Assembly: GCA_031257195.1 (NCBI GenBank)
Contig: JAIRPD010000104.1
Coordinates: forward strand, 1 to 32,139
Origin: Treponema sp.
Lineage (GTDB): Bacteria; Spirochaetota; Spirochaetia; Treponematales; Breznakiellaceae
DNA length: 32,139 bases
Direction of reading: 5' to 3'
Shown piece by piece: positions 8,181-17,929 of this stretch; within the stretch, counting starts at the first letter, position 1; the number at the start of each line of letters is the position of its first letter. The notes beneath the pieces were generated by a model. The model ran no database searches. It was not told the origin of the DNA and worked only from the letters and a program-made list of their open reading frames with translations. Position numbers and translations under genes: made by a program.

Positions 8181-11138
8181 ATGAAATATGTGATGGATAG
8201 TTCGTTTTTAACCGGCTGTGAACTGGTTGATTCCCAGCACGCCCAGCTTTTTGAGGCGATCAACGCGCTGCTGGAAACCTGCGGGCGCGGGGCGGACATG
8301 ACGGGGCTCCAAAAAAGCGTGGATTTCCTGTCGGACTACACGGTTAAGCACTTCTTTGACGAGGAACAGCTCCTTAAAAAACACGGGTTCAGCGGCATAG
8401 AAAGCCATCACCAGTACCATGAAACGTTTAAAAAGATCGTATCCGGCCTTGCCCACGAGTTTATCCTCAAGGGGGTCTCCGATCCGTTGATCCAAAAGGT
8501 GGAGGATAAAATCGGGACCTGGCTTATAGAACACATTAAGGGCGAGGATTTTCGCTGGGCGGCGGAACTGAGGGGTAAAGCGCCGGAGATGTTCGCCAAG
8601 TCTGGCGGCGCCAGCTCCGGCGCTGTCATGCTTAACGGGTCTCCGGCGGCGATCCCCGCCGCCAATTCGGCCGCGCCGGATCTCTCCCCCGCCGCCTCCA
8701 GCATGGCCGCGCCGGTCCCCGCCGCCGCCGCCCCTGGGCCGGCCGCCCCAAACCCCTCCACGGAAGAGGGGGGGGGCGCGGCGGTGGAAACGGTTCCCTC
8801 AACCCCTTCCCCGGCGGCGGCAGTTCCGGCGGTAACGGGGGGAGCGGTTTCAGCCCCCGTGGAAAGCGCCGCCTTCGCCGAATCTCCCGCGCCCCTGTCC
8901 ATCCCGGCGGCGGCCAGGGGAGGCCGTTTTTTAAGCATCCGCCATAAGCTCTTTTTTTTAATCCTGATCCTGTCCCTGGCGGCCTTTACCGGTTTTGGGG
9001 TCTTTATCCTTAATGGAACCCGGATGTACGGTATATCCCGGGCCCTCGCCGATGACTACGGCCAAGCCCTGGCCGGGAATTATTTTGACCGCCTTAACTC
9101 ATTTTTGGGGGCAATCCAGGCGAGTTCCGGCGTCTCCCAGAACCTGGGGGAAACCTTTTACCTGCTTAAGGACACCTTAAGCCCCGAGGAACTGGCCGCG
9201 GTCATGGAGGAGGAGTACCACAGGGCCTTTGCCAGGGAACCGGACCTTTTAGGGGGCGGGGCCTTTTTTGAGCCCCACGCCTTCTATCCTGATGTTCGCG
9301 ATTTTCATTATTTCGCCAGCAAGGTTCCCGCCGGCGAGGGGGATTCCGGGGAAGCCGATACGCGGTGGGCCGGTAATGAGTGGGCGTGGGATGTGGACAC
9401 TTACGAGGAGGGGTGGTATCAAACCGTCCTGCCCAAGGACTGGGATCGTTCAAAGCCCCGGGAAAACCGTTACTATTGGAGTGAGCTTTACAAGGACGCT
9501 TCGGTTGATACCCTGATGGTTTCCGTGGGTCTCCCCCTCTACAGCCCGGAAAAGGTTATCACCGGGGTGGCCACGGTGGATGTGTCTCTGTTAACGCTGC
9601 GGCGCATGATATCCGCTTTTAAGCTTCCCACCCCGTCAGCCAAAATAGCCGGTTTTTCCACGCTCAACAACGCGACCTTCGCCATGAGCGGCGGCGAGGA
9701 TGATGACATTGTCCCCTACCCCGAAGATGGATGGCTGGCGGAGCTTGCCCCGCTTAAGCCTGGGGAGGTCTTTGTCAATGACAATCTGACCCTGGATGGA
9801 GAGGCCTATAGTTTGTCCGCCTCGATCCATGAATCGGGCATAGGGCTGGCCATCCTTATACCCCACAAGGAAAAGTACGAAACCCTGGACGCCCCGCGGC
9901 GGAACAGCTGGATTGCCGCGGCCGCGGCGGCCCTGGTGATGATAGGCGCCGCTTTTTTGGTGTTCCTGGGCTTGAATTGGTGGATCGTCGCCCCGGTTAA
10001 ACGGTCCTCTCAATTTTTTGAGGCCCTGGCCCGGGGCGATTTAACCCAGACCATCGCCGTCCGGGGCGGCGACGAACTGGCCCAGATGACGCGGACGCTT
10101 GCCGCCACCCGGGAGGAAATCAGGGGCCTGATTACGGCCATAGGTGAAAAGGTTCGGACCCTTTCCTCGGTGGGGGCGGAACTTCAAAACATGACCGCTT
10201 CTTCCGAAAGGGCGATCACCTCGATCAACGCCAGTACCCGGAACATGAAGGTAAAATCCTCCGATCAGGCCGGTGAGATGGTTAAGACCAACGCCGCCAT
10301 GTCCCGGATCACCCTTAACATCGAGACCCTTAACGCCCATATTGAAAAGCAGGCGGAAACCATCTCCCGTTCTTCCGCGTCTATCCAGGAGATGATCTCC
10401 AGCATAACCTCGATCACCGCGAGCCTTGCCCAAAACGAGCGGGACCTGCTGCGTCTCCGGGAAGCCTCGTCCCAGGGTAACGCCGCCCTGCAAAAGGTAT
10501 CGGCGGATATACAAGAGGTCTCCCAGGAATCGGAGCGCCTTTTGGAGATCAACAAGGTGATCCAGAACATCGCCGGCCAGACAAACCTCCTGGCGATGAA
10601 CGCCGCCATCGAGGCGGCCCACGCCGGCGACGTGGGCCGGGGCTTCGCCGTGGTCGCCGACGAGATTCGCAAACTGGCCGAATCTTCCAGCCAGCAGGCC
10701 AAGACGGTTTCCGGGGTTTTGAAGAATATCAAAGACGCCCTGAATGGGATAAGCCGTTCCGCCGCCGCTTCCTTAAAGCAGTTTGAGGAAATTGACGAGG
10801 GCTTTAAAACCGTATCCGCCCAGGAAATGGGGATCAGGGCATCCATGGAACAGCGGGACGCGGAAAACAAGGAGATCCTTGAAGCCATGGAGGCCTCCAA
10901 CAAAATTACCCAGGATGTCCGGAACAACGCGGCGGAAATTCAGCGGGGAAGCCGGGAGGTTATTGACGAGGGCGGGAACCTGGAAACCCTGACCGGGGAG
11001 GTTATCGCCGCCGTAAACGAAATCGGCGGAGGCATTGATACCATCCATACCGCCGTCGCCAGGATCGGCGAGATCGGTCAAAGGAACAAGCGGGACCTTG
11101 AGGGTCTGCTGGGAGAAATCGCCAAATTCAAGGTTTAA
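8181..11138 (+). CDS. Methyl-accepting chemotaxis protein, N-terminal hemerythrin, dCache sensor
   Basis: Chemoreceptor of 985 residues. The hemerythrin domain (~5-125) keeps all diiron ligands: His20, His57/Glu61 (HFFDEE), His76, His80, His118 and Asp123 (EHIKGED). A long Ala/Pro-rich linker (~140-245) is followed by TM1 (~254-280), a large periplasmic double-Cache region (~280-570, with [20 protein letters not shown] and [13 protein letters not shown]), TM2 (~575-603), HAMP and a signalling domain with [20 protein letters not shown]. The hemerythrin and signalling parts closely match the chemoreceptor encoded just upstream, while the periplasmic sensor is of a different type. The pair thus looks like a duplication with sensor exchange. 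The start ATG 8181 sits directly behind the promoter. It is likely to combine a cytoplasmic O2/redox input with a periplasmic small-molecule input. Confidence 0.92.
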   Translation: MKYVMDSSFLTGCELVDSQHAQLFEAINALLETCGRGADMTGLQKSVDFLSDYTVKHFFDEEQLLKKHGFSGIESHHQYHETFKKIVSGLAHEFILKGVSDPLIQKVEDKIGTWLIEHIKGEDFRWAAELRGKAPEMFAKSGGASSGAVMLNGSPAAIPAANSAAPDLSPAASSMAAPVPAAAAPGPAAPNPSTEEGGGAAVETVPSTPSPAAAVPAVTGGAVSAPVESAAFAESPAPLSIPAAARGGRFLSIRHKLFFLILILSLAAFTGFGVFILNGTRMYGISRALADDYGQALAGNYFDRLNSFLGAIQASSGVSQNLGETFYLLKDTLSPEELAAVMEEEYHRAFAREPDLLGGGAFFEPHAFYPDVRDFHYFASKVPAGEGDSGEADTRWAGNEWAWDVDTYEEGWYQTVLPKDWDRSKPRENRYYWSELYKDASVDTLMVSVGLPLYSPEKVITGVATVDVSLLTLRRMISAFKLPTPSAKIAGFSTLNNATFAMSGGEDDDIVPYPEDGWLAELAPLKPGEVFVNDNLTLDGEAYSLSASIHESGIGLAILIPHKEKYETLDAPRRNSWIAAAAAALVMIGAAFLVFLGLNWWIVAPVKRSSQFFEALARGDLTQTIAVRGGDELAQMTRTLAATREEIRGLITAIGEKVRTLSSVGAELQNMTASSERAITSINASTRNMKVKSSDQAGEMVKTNAAMSRITLNIETLNAHIEKQAETISRSSASIQEMISSITSITASLAQNERDLLRLREASSQGNAALQKVSADIQEVSQESERLLEINKVIQNIAGQTNLLAMNAAIEAAHAGDVGRGFAVVADEIRKLAESSSQQAKTVSGVLKNIKDALNGISRSAAASLKQFEEIDEGFKTVSAQEMGIRASMEQRDAENKEILEAMEASNKITQDVRNNAAEIQRGSREVIDEGGNLETLTGEVIAAVNEIGGGIDTIHTAVARIGEIGQRNKRDLEGLLGEIAKFKV

Positions 11139-11142
11139 CAAT

Positions 11143-12552
11143 ATGGAAATGAATTTTTATTCCCTCGGCGCGGCGGAGGAAGTAACCGGCTCCAGGCATG
11201 TGCTGGAAGTGGACGGCAAAAGCTACATGGTGGACTACGGGGCTTTTCAGGGTTCCCGGGCGGAGGCGGAACGGAAAAACCGGGAAACCGGCATAGAGCC
11301 GGACCGGCTGGAGGGGGTGATCATCACCCACGGCCACTTTGACCACTGCGGCATGATCCCCCTGCTGACCAAAAAGGGCTACCGGGGAAACATATACGCC
11401 ACCCCCGCCACCAGGGATATTTCCAGCCTGATCATGATGGATTCCGCCCACATCCAGGCCCGGGACGCCGAGTACCTTAAACGGCAGGCCCATAAAAAAG
11501 GGGAGAACTTTGACTGGCGGCCCCTCTACACGGAAAGGGACGCCATCGAGGCCACAAGCCAGATCATGGGGGTTTCCTACCACCGGCCCTTTTATCTGGG
11601 GGACGGGGTACGGTGCGAATTCTTTGACGCGGGCCACATCCTCGGTTCCGCCATGGTCCAGTTGACGGTAAAGAAAAACGGCGATGAGCGGATCATCCTC
11701 TTTTCCGGGGACCTGGGCCGGAAGGGAAAGCCTATTATCCGGGACCCGGAGCGGCCCCCCGCCCCGGATTATCTGGTGATCGAAAGCACCTACGGCGATC
11801 GCCGCCATGACAAAACCGCCGGGGCCATGAAAAAGCTGGCGGAGATCGTCAGCCGGGCGCGGGCAAACAGGGGGAAGATCATCATCCCCTCCTTCGCCAT
11901 AGAACGAACCCAGGAATTGGTGTACTACTTTCACCTTCTGGAGGACGAGGGCCTTATGACGGATGTTCCGATATACGTGGATTCCCCCATGGCTGCCAAC
12001 GCCACCACGATCTTCCAGGTTCACCCCGAATGCTACGATGATGAAATCCACGAGGCCTTTATCAAGCATCACAAGAATCCCTTTGGCTTTAACAGCCTTC
12101 ATTTTACCACCAGCGTGGACGAATCCAAGGCGCTGAACGATTTGAAGGGCCCGGCGATCATCATCAGCGCCGACGGGATGTGCGAGGCCGGGCGGATACA
12201 GCACCACCTGGCCAACAGTATCGGCGACCCCGCTGCCACCATACTCCTGGTGGGCTTTATGGCCGAAAACACCCTGGGCCGGCGGATTCAGAACCGGGAA
12301 GAGGAACTGAAGATCCACGGCCAATGGTTTAAGCGCCGGGCCCAGGTGGAAAGCATCAACGCGTTCAGCGCCCACGCCGATTACGCCGAGGCGGATGAGT
12401 GGATCGCCGCCCTGGACGGTTCCCGGTTGAAACGGATTTTTATTGTCCACGGGGAGCCCGGGGCCCAACGGGCCTTTAAAAAGTATCTGGAAGAAAAGGG
12501 CCGGGCCGGGGCGGTAATCGTCAAGTATGGCGAGACCTACGCTTTGGACTAG
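11143..12552 (+). CDS. Beta-CASP metallo-beta-lactamase RNase
   Basis: RNA-processing nuclease of the metallo-beta-lactamase/beta-CASP family (CPSF73/YSH1-like). The zinc motif THGHFDHCG lies near residue 65, followed by DAGHILGSAMVQL, FSGDLGRKGKP and ESTYGDR. The beta-CASP half shows IIIPSFAIERTQEL, YVDSPMA, ISADGMCEAGRI and NAFSAHADY. The last three match motifs A-C of the family. Length (469 residues) is typical. Start ATG 11143 (MEMNFYSLGAAEEVTGS) lies four bases after the chemoreceptor stop codon; the frame extends further back only inside the chemoreceptor gene. The short gap suggests co-transcription with the chemoreceptor, but function is probably general RNA maturation or decay. Confidence 0.9.
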   Translation: MEMNFYSLGAAEEVTGSRHVLEVDGKSYMVDYGAFQGSRAEAERKNRETGIEPDRLEGVIITHGHFDHCGMIPLLTKKGYRGNIYATPATRDISSLIMMDSAHIQARDAEYLKRQAHKKGENFDWRPLYTERDAIEATSQIMGVSYHRPFYLGDGVRCEFFDAGHILGSAMVQLTVKKNGDERIILFSGDLGRKGKPIIRDPERPPAPDYLVIESTYGDRRHDKTAGAMKKLAEIVSRARANRGKIIIPSFAIERTQELVYYFHLLEDEGLMTDVPIYVDSPMAANATTIFQVHPECYDDEIHEAFIKHHKNPFGFNSLHFTTSVDESKALNDLKGPAIIISADGMCEAGRIQHHLANSIGDPAATILLVGFMAENTLGRRIQNREEELKIHGQWFKRRAQVESINAFSAHADYAEADEWIAALDGSRLKRIFIVHGEPGAQRAFKKYLEEKGRAGAVIVKYGETYALD

Positions 12553-12594
12553 TGGGGGGCGGGACTGAATGATTAAAACCACGCGGGAAAAAGA

Positions 12595-13359
12595 ATGGGT
12601 TACTTAGCGGGATTTCACGCCATAGAGGAAAAGATCAAATCCGGAGGTCCCTGCGGTCCCCTGCTGGTGGCGAAGCCCGGTCCCCGGGCCCGGGAACTGG
12701 CCGCCCTGGCGGTGGATCGCCGGATCCGGGTGGAGCGGGTGGGTTCCATCGATCTGGACCAGCTTGCCCCGGATCACCGGGGGATCGTTTTGGAAATCCC
12801 CGACGGCGGGGGAACCGTTACCCTGGAGGGGTTTCTGGAAGAGTTGGGGGATCGCCCCGAGGCGCTGGTCCTCCTTTTGGACGAGATCACCGATCCCCAC
12901 AACTATGGGGCCATACTCCGGTCCTGCGATCAATTTGGGGTAGACCTGGTGGTAAGCCGCCGCCGCCGGAACGCGAAGAACGCCCCGGTGATCGCCCAGA
13001 CTTCCGCGGGGGCCAGCGCCTGGGTGCGGAACGCCGGGGAAGGCAACCTGGCCCGGGCCATGGAGCTTCTTAAAGAGCGGGGCTTTTGGATCTACGGCGC
13101 CGACATGGACGGGACCAGCGCCTATGAGTTGGATTTGACGGGCCGCGCCGCCCTGGTCATGGGGGGCGAGGCGGGCCTTTCCCGGCTCCTTCGGGAACGC
13201 TGCGACGGCGTCGCCGCCATACCCCGCAAGGGCCGGGTGGATTCCCTGAACGTCTCCGTGGCCGCGGGCATTCTGCTGTACGAAGTGTCCCGGCAGCGGG
13301 CGCATAAAGCCGGGCGGCGCGGTAAAAAGCCCGCCCTGAACGGGGGGAACGATGTTTAA
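12595..13359 (+). CDS. rlmB: 23S rRNA (guanosine-2'-O)-methyltransferase, RlmB/TrmH family
   Basis: SpoU-class (SPOUT) 2'-O-methyltransferase. Motif 1 is LDEITDPHNYGAILRSCDQFG, with the conserved N and R. Motif 2 is ALVMGGEAGLS. Motif 3 is IPRKGRVDSLNVSVAAGILLYE. The N-terminal ~75 residues (GYLAGFHAIEEKI...ELAALAVDRRIRVERVG) form the substrate-binding L30e-like domain characteristic of RlmB, which modifies G2251 in the peptidyl-transferase loop. A C-terminal basic tail (HKAGRRGKKPALNG) is extra. ATG 12595 follows GCGGGAAAAAGA. Its 3' end overlaps the next gene by eight bases. Other TrmH-family substrates (tRNA) cannot be excluded. Confidence 0.88.
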   Translation: MGYLAGFHAIEEKIKSGGPCGPLLVAKPGPRARELAALAVDRRIRVERVGSIDLDQLAPDHRGIVLEIPDGGGTVTLEGFLEELGDRPEALVLLLDEITDPHNYGAILRSCDQFGVDLVVSRRRRNAKNAPVIAQTSAGASAWVRNAGEGNLARAMELLKERGFWIYGADMDGTSAYELDLTGRAALVMGGEAGLSRLLRERCDGVAAIPRKGRVDSLNVSVAAGILLYEVSRQRAHKAGRRGKKPALNGGNDV

Positions 13360-14014
13360 ACTCCTGCGGCAGGCGGACAGGCTGGACGCGGCCTGTTTTA
13401 TGGCTTTACTTTCGTTTTTTTGTTTTGGCGTTTCGATCTTCCGCCGGTTTTACGCGGGAACCTGGGGATTTTTTTTCCTTAACTGGAACCTCTTCCTGGC
13501 CTTTGTCCCCTGGGCCCTGACCAGCCTTTCTTTTATACGGCCCGGGATACAAAAATCCATCATCGGCGTGCTGCTGCTCCTCCTTTTCTGGCTTCTCTTT
13601 TTCCCCAACGCCCCCTATATCATTACCGACCTGTTTTACCTGAGGGTGATCCGGAATATGCCCGTCTGGTTCGATACCCTGATGATCCTCTCTTACGCCT
13701 GGACGGGGATGCTTTTTGGTTTTTTAAGCCTCTGGGATATAGAGCGGATTCTGGGGAACAAACTTCCCCGGCCCCTGGTTACCGTCATTTCCACCTTTCT
13801 TCTCTTTGTGGGAAGCTTTGGCATTTACATGGGCCGTTTTCTCCGCTGGAACAGCTGGGACTTTTTTACCCGCACCTCAGAGGTGCTTACCGACATTGGA
13901 AACCGCTTTGCCAACCCCTTCGCCCACCAGACCACCTGGGGGGTTACCCTCTTTATGGGGGCCTTTCTTAATATCGCGTACTGGTCATTCAGGCTGACCC
14001 GCCGGCGAGTTTAA
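13352..14014 (+). CDS. DUF1361 family integral membrane protein
   Basis: A 220-residue polytopic membrane protein with about six hydrophobic helices. The family signature is visible as FWLLFFPNAPYIITDLFYL and later FLLFVGSFGIYMGRFLRWNSWD, which match the DUF1361 pattern (NAPYxxTD and GxYxGRFLRWNSWD). Function of the family is unknown. Translation starts at ATG 13352 within the end of rlmB, preceded by GGGGGGAAC, so translational coupling is likely. A GC-rich dyad follows the stop codon. Confidence 0.85.
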   Translation: MFKLLRQADRLDAACFMALLSFFCFGVSIFRRFYAGTWGFFFLNWNLFLAFVPWALTSLSFIRPGIQKSIIGVLLLLLFWLLFFPNAPYIITDLFYLRVIRNMPVWFDTLMILSYAWTGMLFGFLSLWDIERILGNKLPRPLVTVISTFLLFVGSFGIYMGRFLRWNSWDFFTRTSEVLTDIGNRFANPFAHQTTWGVTLFMGAFLNIAYWSFRLTRRRV

Positions 14015-14042
14015 CCCCCAGCGGCCGCTGTCGGGGCCTTTT
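14015..14042 (+). terminator. Possible hairpin terminator after DUF1361 gene
   Basis: CCCC (14015-14018) and GGGG (14033-14036) flank the perfect palindrome CAGCGGCCGCTG (14019-14030), followed by CCTTTTC. The T-run is short, so termination strength is uncertain. Confidence 0.35.
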
Positions 14043-14076
14043 CACGGACGGCCTCTTTTAGGTATCATGGTCTGAT

Positions 14077-16404
14077 ATGAAACGACGACTCATCACCTCC
14101 GCCCTGCCCTACGTGAACAACGTCCCCCACCTGGGAAACCTGATCCAGGTTCTTTCCGCGGATGTCTTTGCCCGGTTTTGCCGGCTCCGGGGCCGCGAAA
14201 CCCTGTACGTCTGCGGTACGGACGAGTACGGCACCGCCACGGAAACCAGGGCCGCGGAGGAGGGCATAAGTCCCCGGGAACTCTGCGATCGGTACCACCG
14301 GATCCACGCGGATATTTACCGGTGGTTTAACATAGGCTTTGACATCTTTGGCCGCACCTCCACCCCCATCCAAACCGAGGTAACCCAGGACCTGTACCAG
14401 AAACTGGACAAAAACGGCTATATCACCGAGCGGACCATAGAGCAGCTCTACTGCGAAAGCTGCGGGCGTTTCCTGGCGGACCGCTATGTTCGGGGGATCT
14501 GCCCCCACTGCGGCTACGCCGAGGCCCGGGGGGACCAGTGCGAATCCTGCGGCAAGCTGCTGGAGCCCACGGAGCTAAAGGACAGCCGCTGTTCTTCCTG
14601 CGGCGCCGCCCCCCGGCTGGAAAAAACCAGGCACCTGTACCTGGACCTTCCCCGGATCAAGGATACCCTGGAGAGGTGGATCCAGGAGGCGTCGGTTAAG
14701 GGGGAGTGGGCCCATAACGCGGTTCAGATGACCGCCGCGTGGATCCGGGACGGTCTTCACGAACGGGCCATCACCAGGGACCTTAAGTGGGGAATCCCCG
14801 TACCCCGGCCGGGCTATGAAAACAAGGTCTTCTACGTGTGGTTCGACGCCCCCATCGGCTATATCTCCATCACCGGCTGTCTGGGGGAGGAGCGGGGCGT
14901 TCCCCCGGGGATGGGTTCCCCGGAAGCGCCCCCATGGAAGCGGTTTGTTGACCACTGGTGGAAGAGCCCGGAGGACACGGAACTGTTCCAGTTTATCGGC
15001 AAAGACAACATCCCCTTCCACACGGTGATCTTTCCCTCCACCCTGCTGGGAAGCGGCGAAAAGTGGACCATGCTTCACCACATGTCCAGCACCGAGTACC
15101 TTAACTACGAAAGCGGCAAATTCTCCAAAACCAGGGGCATCGGCGTCTTTGGCACCGATGTGATGGAAACGGGCATCCCCGCCGATGTGTGGCGGTTTTA
15201 CATCTTCTATAACCGCCCGGAAAAGGCGGACGCCCTTTTTACCTGGAAGGACTTTCAGGAAAAAGTGAATGGCGAGCTGATCGGCAACCTGGGAAACCTG
15301 ATAAACCGGACCCTCTCGTTCATTACCCGCTACTACGGCGGAAAGATCCCTCCCCCCGGCGGGGCCTCAACCCTGTCCTGGGACGAGGTGCGGCGGTTTG
15401 AAAGGGACATTACCGCCAAGCTAGAGTGGGCGGAACTGCGGGACGCCTTCCGGCTTATCTTTGAGCTTTCGTCCTACGCCAACAAGGTTTTCCAGGACGC
15501 GGAGCCCTGGAAGTACCGTAAGGAAGATCCCCCCCGGGCGGCGGCGGTGATCCGGGACCTGGCCTATGTGGTCCGGGACATCGCGGTGCTTATCGCCCCT
15601 TACCTGCCCGAATCGGCCCGGCGGATCGCCGCGTTTTTGGGGCTGGCCCTGGACTCCTCGCCGGAAGGCGCCGCCCCCGGCGGGCCGGTTCTTGACTGGG
15701 AAAGCCTGGGGGCGCCGCCCCCGGGGGAAGGGGGTCCGCTGGACGCCGTAACCAGCGAGGTCCTCTTTAGCAGGCTGGAGGATGATCTGATAGCGGGGCT
15801 GCGGGAAAGATACTCCGGCAGCCAGAAAGATCGGGCGGCGGAGTCTTCCCCGGCGGAGGCCGGGGCGGACAAGATCGCCGCCGCCTTCGCCGCCACCCTG
15901 GATCTGCGGGTGGCGAAGATCGTCAAGGTTGAGCGGCATCCCAACGCGGAAAAGCTGTACATCGAAACCCTGGATATCGCCGGGGAGGAGCGGGTAATCG
16001 TTTCCGGCCTGGTCCCCTTTTATAAAGAAGAGGAACTGCTTAACAAGCACATCATTGTGGCCTATAACCTTAAGCCGGCTAAGCTGCGGGGTGTTGAGAG
16101 CCGGGGCATGCTTCTGGCCGCCGAGGATCACCGCGGGCCGGAGGGCGCGGCGCGCTGCGAGGTGCTGGACGCCTTTGACGCGGCCCCGGGAACCAGGGTC
16201 GTCCTGGGGGAAGCGCCGGGCGCGGAAAAGCCGGGCGGACCGGCAAGCCCGCCGCCGGATGTTCCGGCGGAAATCACCGTGGACGCCTTTTTCAGCGTCC
16301 CCCTGGAGGCCAGGGAGGGGGTTGTTCTGGCCGGGGGCCGGGCGCTGACCGTGAACGGAAGGCTTCTTCGCACCGCGGTGGTAACCGATGGGGAAATCCA
16401 TTAA
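14077..16404 (+). CDS. metG: Methionyl-tRNA synthetase with C-terminal tRNA-binding domain
   Basis: Class I aminoacyl-tRNA synthetase that charges tRNA-Met. The HIGH-type motif is PHLGN (~residue 17). The zinc knuckle insertion contains four Cys-x2-Cys pairs (CESCG, CPHCG, CESCG, CSSCG, residues ~128-175), i.e. the two-knuckle form. The KMSKS equivalent reads KFSKTRG (~residue 348). An anticodon-binding helical domain follows. Residues ~605-700 form an EMAP/Trbp111-like domain (LDLRVAKIVKVERHPNAEKL...SRGMLLAAED). A further ~65-residue tail ends the 775-residue protein. The linker contains Gly/Pro/Ala-rich insertions. ATG 14077 has no Shine-Dalgarno sequence, and a TATCAT box ends only eight bases before it. 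The stop lies inside the following gene. Confidence 0.95.
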   Translation: MKRRLITSALPYVNNVPHLGNLIQVLSADVFARFCRLRGRETLYVCGTDEYGTATETRAAEEGISPRELCDRYHRIHADIYRWFNIGFDIFGRTSTPIQTEVTQDLYQKLDKNGYITERTIEQLYCESCGRFLADRYVRGICPHCGYAEARGDQCESCGKLLEPTELKDSRCSSCGAAPRLEKTRHLYLDLPRIKDTLERWIQEASVKGEWAHNAVQMTAAWIRDGLHERAITRDLKWGIPVPRPGYENKVFYVWFDAPIGYISITGCLGEERGVPPGMGSPEAPPWKRFVDHWWKSPEDTELFQFIGKDNIPFHTVIFPSTLLGSGEKWTMLHHMSSTEYLNYESGKFSKTRGIGVFGTDVMETGIPADVWRFYIFYNRPEKADALFTWKDFQEKVNGELIGNLGNLINRTLSFITRYYGGKIPPPGGASTLSWDEVRRFERDITAKLEWAELRDAFRLIFELSSYANKVFQDAEPWKYRKEDPPRAAAVIRDLAYVVRDIAVLIAPYLPESARRIAAFLGLALDSSPEGAAPGGPVLDWESLGAPPPGEGGPLDAVTSEVLFSRLEDDLIAGLRERYSGSQKDRAAESSPAEAGADKIAAAFAATLDLRVAKIVKVERHPNAEKLYIETLDIAGEERVIVSGLVPFYKEEELLNKHIIVAYNLKPAKLRGVESRGMLLAAEDHRGPEGAARCEVLDAFDAAPGTRVVLGEAPGAEKPGGPASPPPDVPAEITVDAFFSVPLEAREGVVLAGGRALTVNGRLLRTAVVTDGEIH

Positions 16405-17563
16405 CGGGGAAACCCAGGGGGAAGACGGGCTGGAACTCAGCCTGCGCCCCGCGGGGCTTGAGGTTTGTCGGGGGGCCGCCTCGTTCCTGCAGTCCGATTT
16501 TTGGGGGAACTTTAAGGCCCGCTTTGGCTGGAAACCCTTCGCCTTTACCCTGTCCCGCGGCCTTCCCTCCGATCCGCCGGGGGACGGCGAAAGCGCCGCG
16601 CCCCTCTTGGTCCTTTGCCGCCGCCTGGGGCCGGGTTTGTCCATGGCCTATGTTCCCTGGGGGCCGCCCCTTGTCCACGGCGGGGACGCGGCCCCAAAAA
16701 CCGCCGCGGCCGCGGCCCGCCAACTGCGGTTCCTCCTTCCCGGGAACGCCGCTTTTATCCGCTTTGACTTTCCCTGGATAATCGAGGATCCCGCCGCCGT
16801 GGACATCCGCTCCGCGCCGGGCTATCTTGGCGCGGCCTTTACGCGGGCCGCCGCGGATGTGCAGCCCCCGGATACGGTGGTGGTGGACCTTACCCGGGAG
16901 GAGGGGGCCATCCTGGGAAACATGAAGTCCAAGTGGCGCTACAACATAGGGCTGGCGGAAAAAAAGGGAGTGGCGGTCCGGCGGATGGATATTCGGGGGG
17001 CGGAGGATCTGGCGGGCTTTTACCGCGTGTACCGGGAAACGGCGGACCGGGACGGTATCGCCATTCACGGGGTGGAATACTACGCCGCGCTTTTTGAGGA
17101 AGCGGCCAAACACGGCGTGGACACGCGGCTCTACATGGCTTCCCATGAGGGCGAAGACCTCGCGGGGATCGTTACCCTTTTCCGGGGCCGGGAGGCGGTG
17201 TATCTGTATGGGGCGTCGGCCAGCCATAAACGGAACCTCATGGCCCCTTACGCCCTGCAATGGCGGGCCATAAGGGACGCCCGGGCGGCGGGCTGTCTTT
17301 TCTACGATCTGTACGGCATCCCCCCCCGCCCGCCGGAGGAGGAGCCCGATCATCCCATGGCGGGGCTGTACCGCTTTAAAACCGGTTTTATCGGCGACGC
17401 CCTGGAGGGCGGGGAACAGGGCGTTTATCCGGGGGGGCGGATCATTCACCGGGCGGGAAGCTGGGATTACCCCTGCCGCCCGCTGGCGGCGGCCCTCTAC
17501 GGCGGGGCGGAAAAGGCCCGGAAAAAGCTGTGGGATCTAAAGAAACGGCTAAAGCGGCGCTGA
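16388..17563 (+). CDS. FemAB/FemX-type peptidoglycan bridge aminoacyltransferase
   Basis: GNAT-fold FemABX protein of 391 residues. Members add amino acids to the peptidoglycan stem peptide or lipid II using aminoacyl-tRNA. Visible family features are SFLQSDFWGNFKARFGW at the N-terminus, then VVVDLTREEGAILGNMKSKWRYNIGLAEKKGV split over ~165-195 (the KW.R.NI..A.KKGV signature). Later come YLYGASASHKRNLMAPYALQWRAI and FYDLYGIPP...GLYRFKTGF (residues ~275-340), which are canonical FemAB C-terminal motifs. It overlaps metG by 17 bases. Co-transcription with a tRNA synthetase is fitting because the enzyme consumes charged tRNA, but the amino acid used is not known. Confidence 0.87.
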   Translation: MGKSINGETQGEDGLELSLRPAGLEVCRGAASFLQSDFWGNFKARFGWKPFAFTLSRGLPSDPPGDGESAAPLLVLCRRLGPGLSMAYVPWGPPLVHGGDAAPKTAAAAARQLRFLLPGNAAFIRFDFPWIIEDPAAVDIRSAPGYLGAAFTRAAADVQPPDTVVVDLTREEGAILGNMKSKWRYNIGLAEKKGVAVRRMDIRGAEDLAGFYRVYRETADRDGIAIHGVEYYAALFEEAAKHGVDTRLYMASHEGEDLAGIVTLFRGREAVYLYGASASHKRNLMAPYALQWRAIRDARAAGCLFYDLYGIPPRPPEEEPDHPMAGLYRFKTGFIGDALEGGEQGVYPGGRIIHRAGSWDYPCRPLAAALYGGAEKARKKLWDLKKRLKRR

Positions 17564-17569
17564 TCGGGG

Positions 17570-17627
17570 GAACCCCGCCGGGTTCAGGGTTTCGCCCCCA
17601 AATGGGGCGGCGCGGATAGAAGCCGCG
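17570..17627. terminator. Hairpin cluster between convergent genes
   Basis: Three adjacent stem-loops occupy the 65-base gap between the femX-like gene (plus) and the HPr gene (minus). They are GAACCC-CGCC-GGGTTC (17570-17585), CGCCCC-CAAAT-GGGGCG (17593-17609) and CGCGG-ATAGAAG-CCGCG (17611-17627, followed by TTTA on the plus strand). None has a long T-run. Together they probably act as a bidirectional terminator/3' end stabiliser. Confidence 0.5.
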
Positions 17628-17628
17628 T

Positions 17629-17913
17629 TTACAGGTCGTTAAGCCCCGCGTCCACGAGGGCGGCAAGGGTATCCACGGCGGCCTGTTCGTCCTCGCCCTC
17701 GGCGCTGATCTCAACGCGGGTTCCCTTGCTCAGCATCATGGCCATGACCAGGGCGATAGATTTGGCGGGGCAGGTTTTTACGGGCTTGTCTTCCCCGTCC
17801 AGCTTGGCGACGGTAATTTCGGAATTGAACTTTTTCGCCTCCCTGACAAACAAAGAACCCGGCCGCGCGTGCAGTCCCGATTTATTGATGATGGTTGTTT
17901 TTTTCGCGTACAT
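17629..17913 (-). CDS. ptsH: HPr phosphocarrier protein (glucitol-type PTS operon)
   Basis: HPr, the small cytoplasmic phosphocarrier that accepts phosphate from Enzyme I and passes it to the sugar-specific IIA. The active-site His15 is in NKSGLHARPGSLFV. The regulatory-serine helix is recognisable as AKSIALVMAM, but the serine is residue 52 instead of 46, because a short insertion (DGEDKPVKTCP) precedes it. Ninety-four residues in total. It is the last gene of the glucitol operon, 16 bases after ptsI, with AAGGAG before the ATG. The usual order is HPr before Enzyme I, so the order is reversed here. Confidence 0.93.
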   Translation of the reverse strand: MYAKKTTIINKSGLHARPGSLFVREAKKFNSEITVAKLDGEDKPVKTCPAKSIALVMAMMLSKGTRVEISAEGEDEQAAVDTLAALVDAGLNDL

Positions 17914-17929
17914 ACGGTCTCCTTCATAA

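Noticed and set aside
8002-8184. 60-codon frame between the two chemoreceptors
   Set aside because: It runs through the palindrome and promoter of chemoreceptor 2, has no convincing ribosome-binding site and no similarity.
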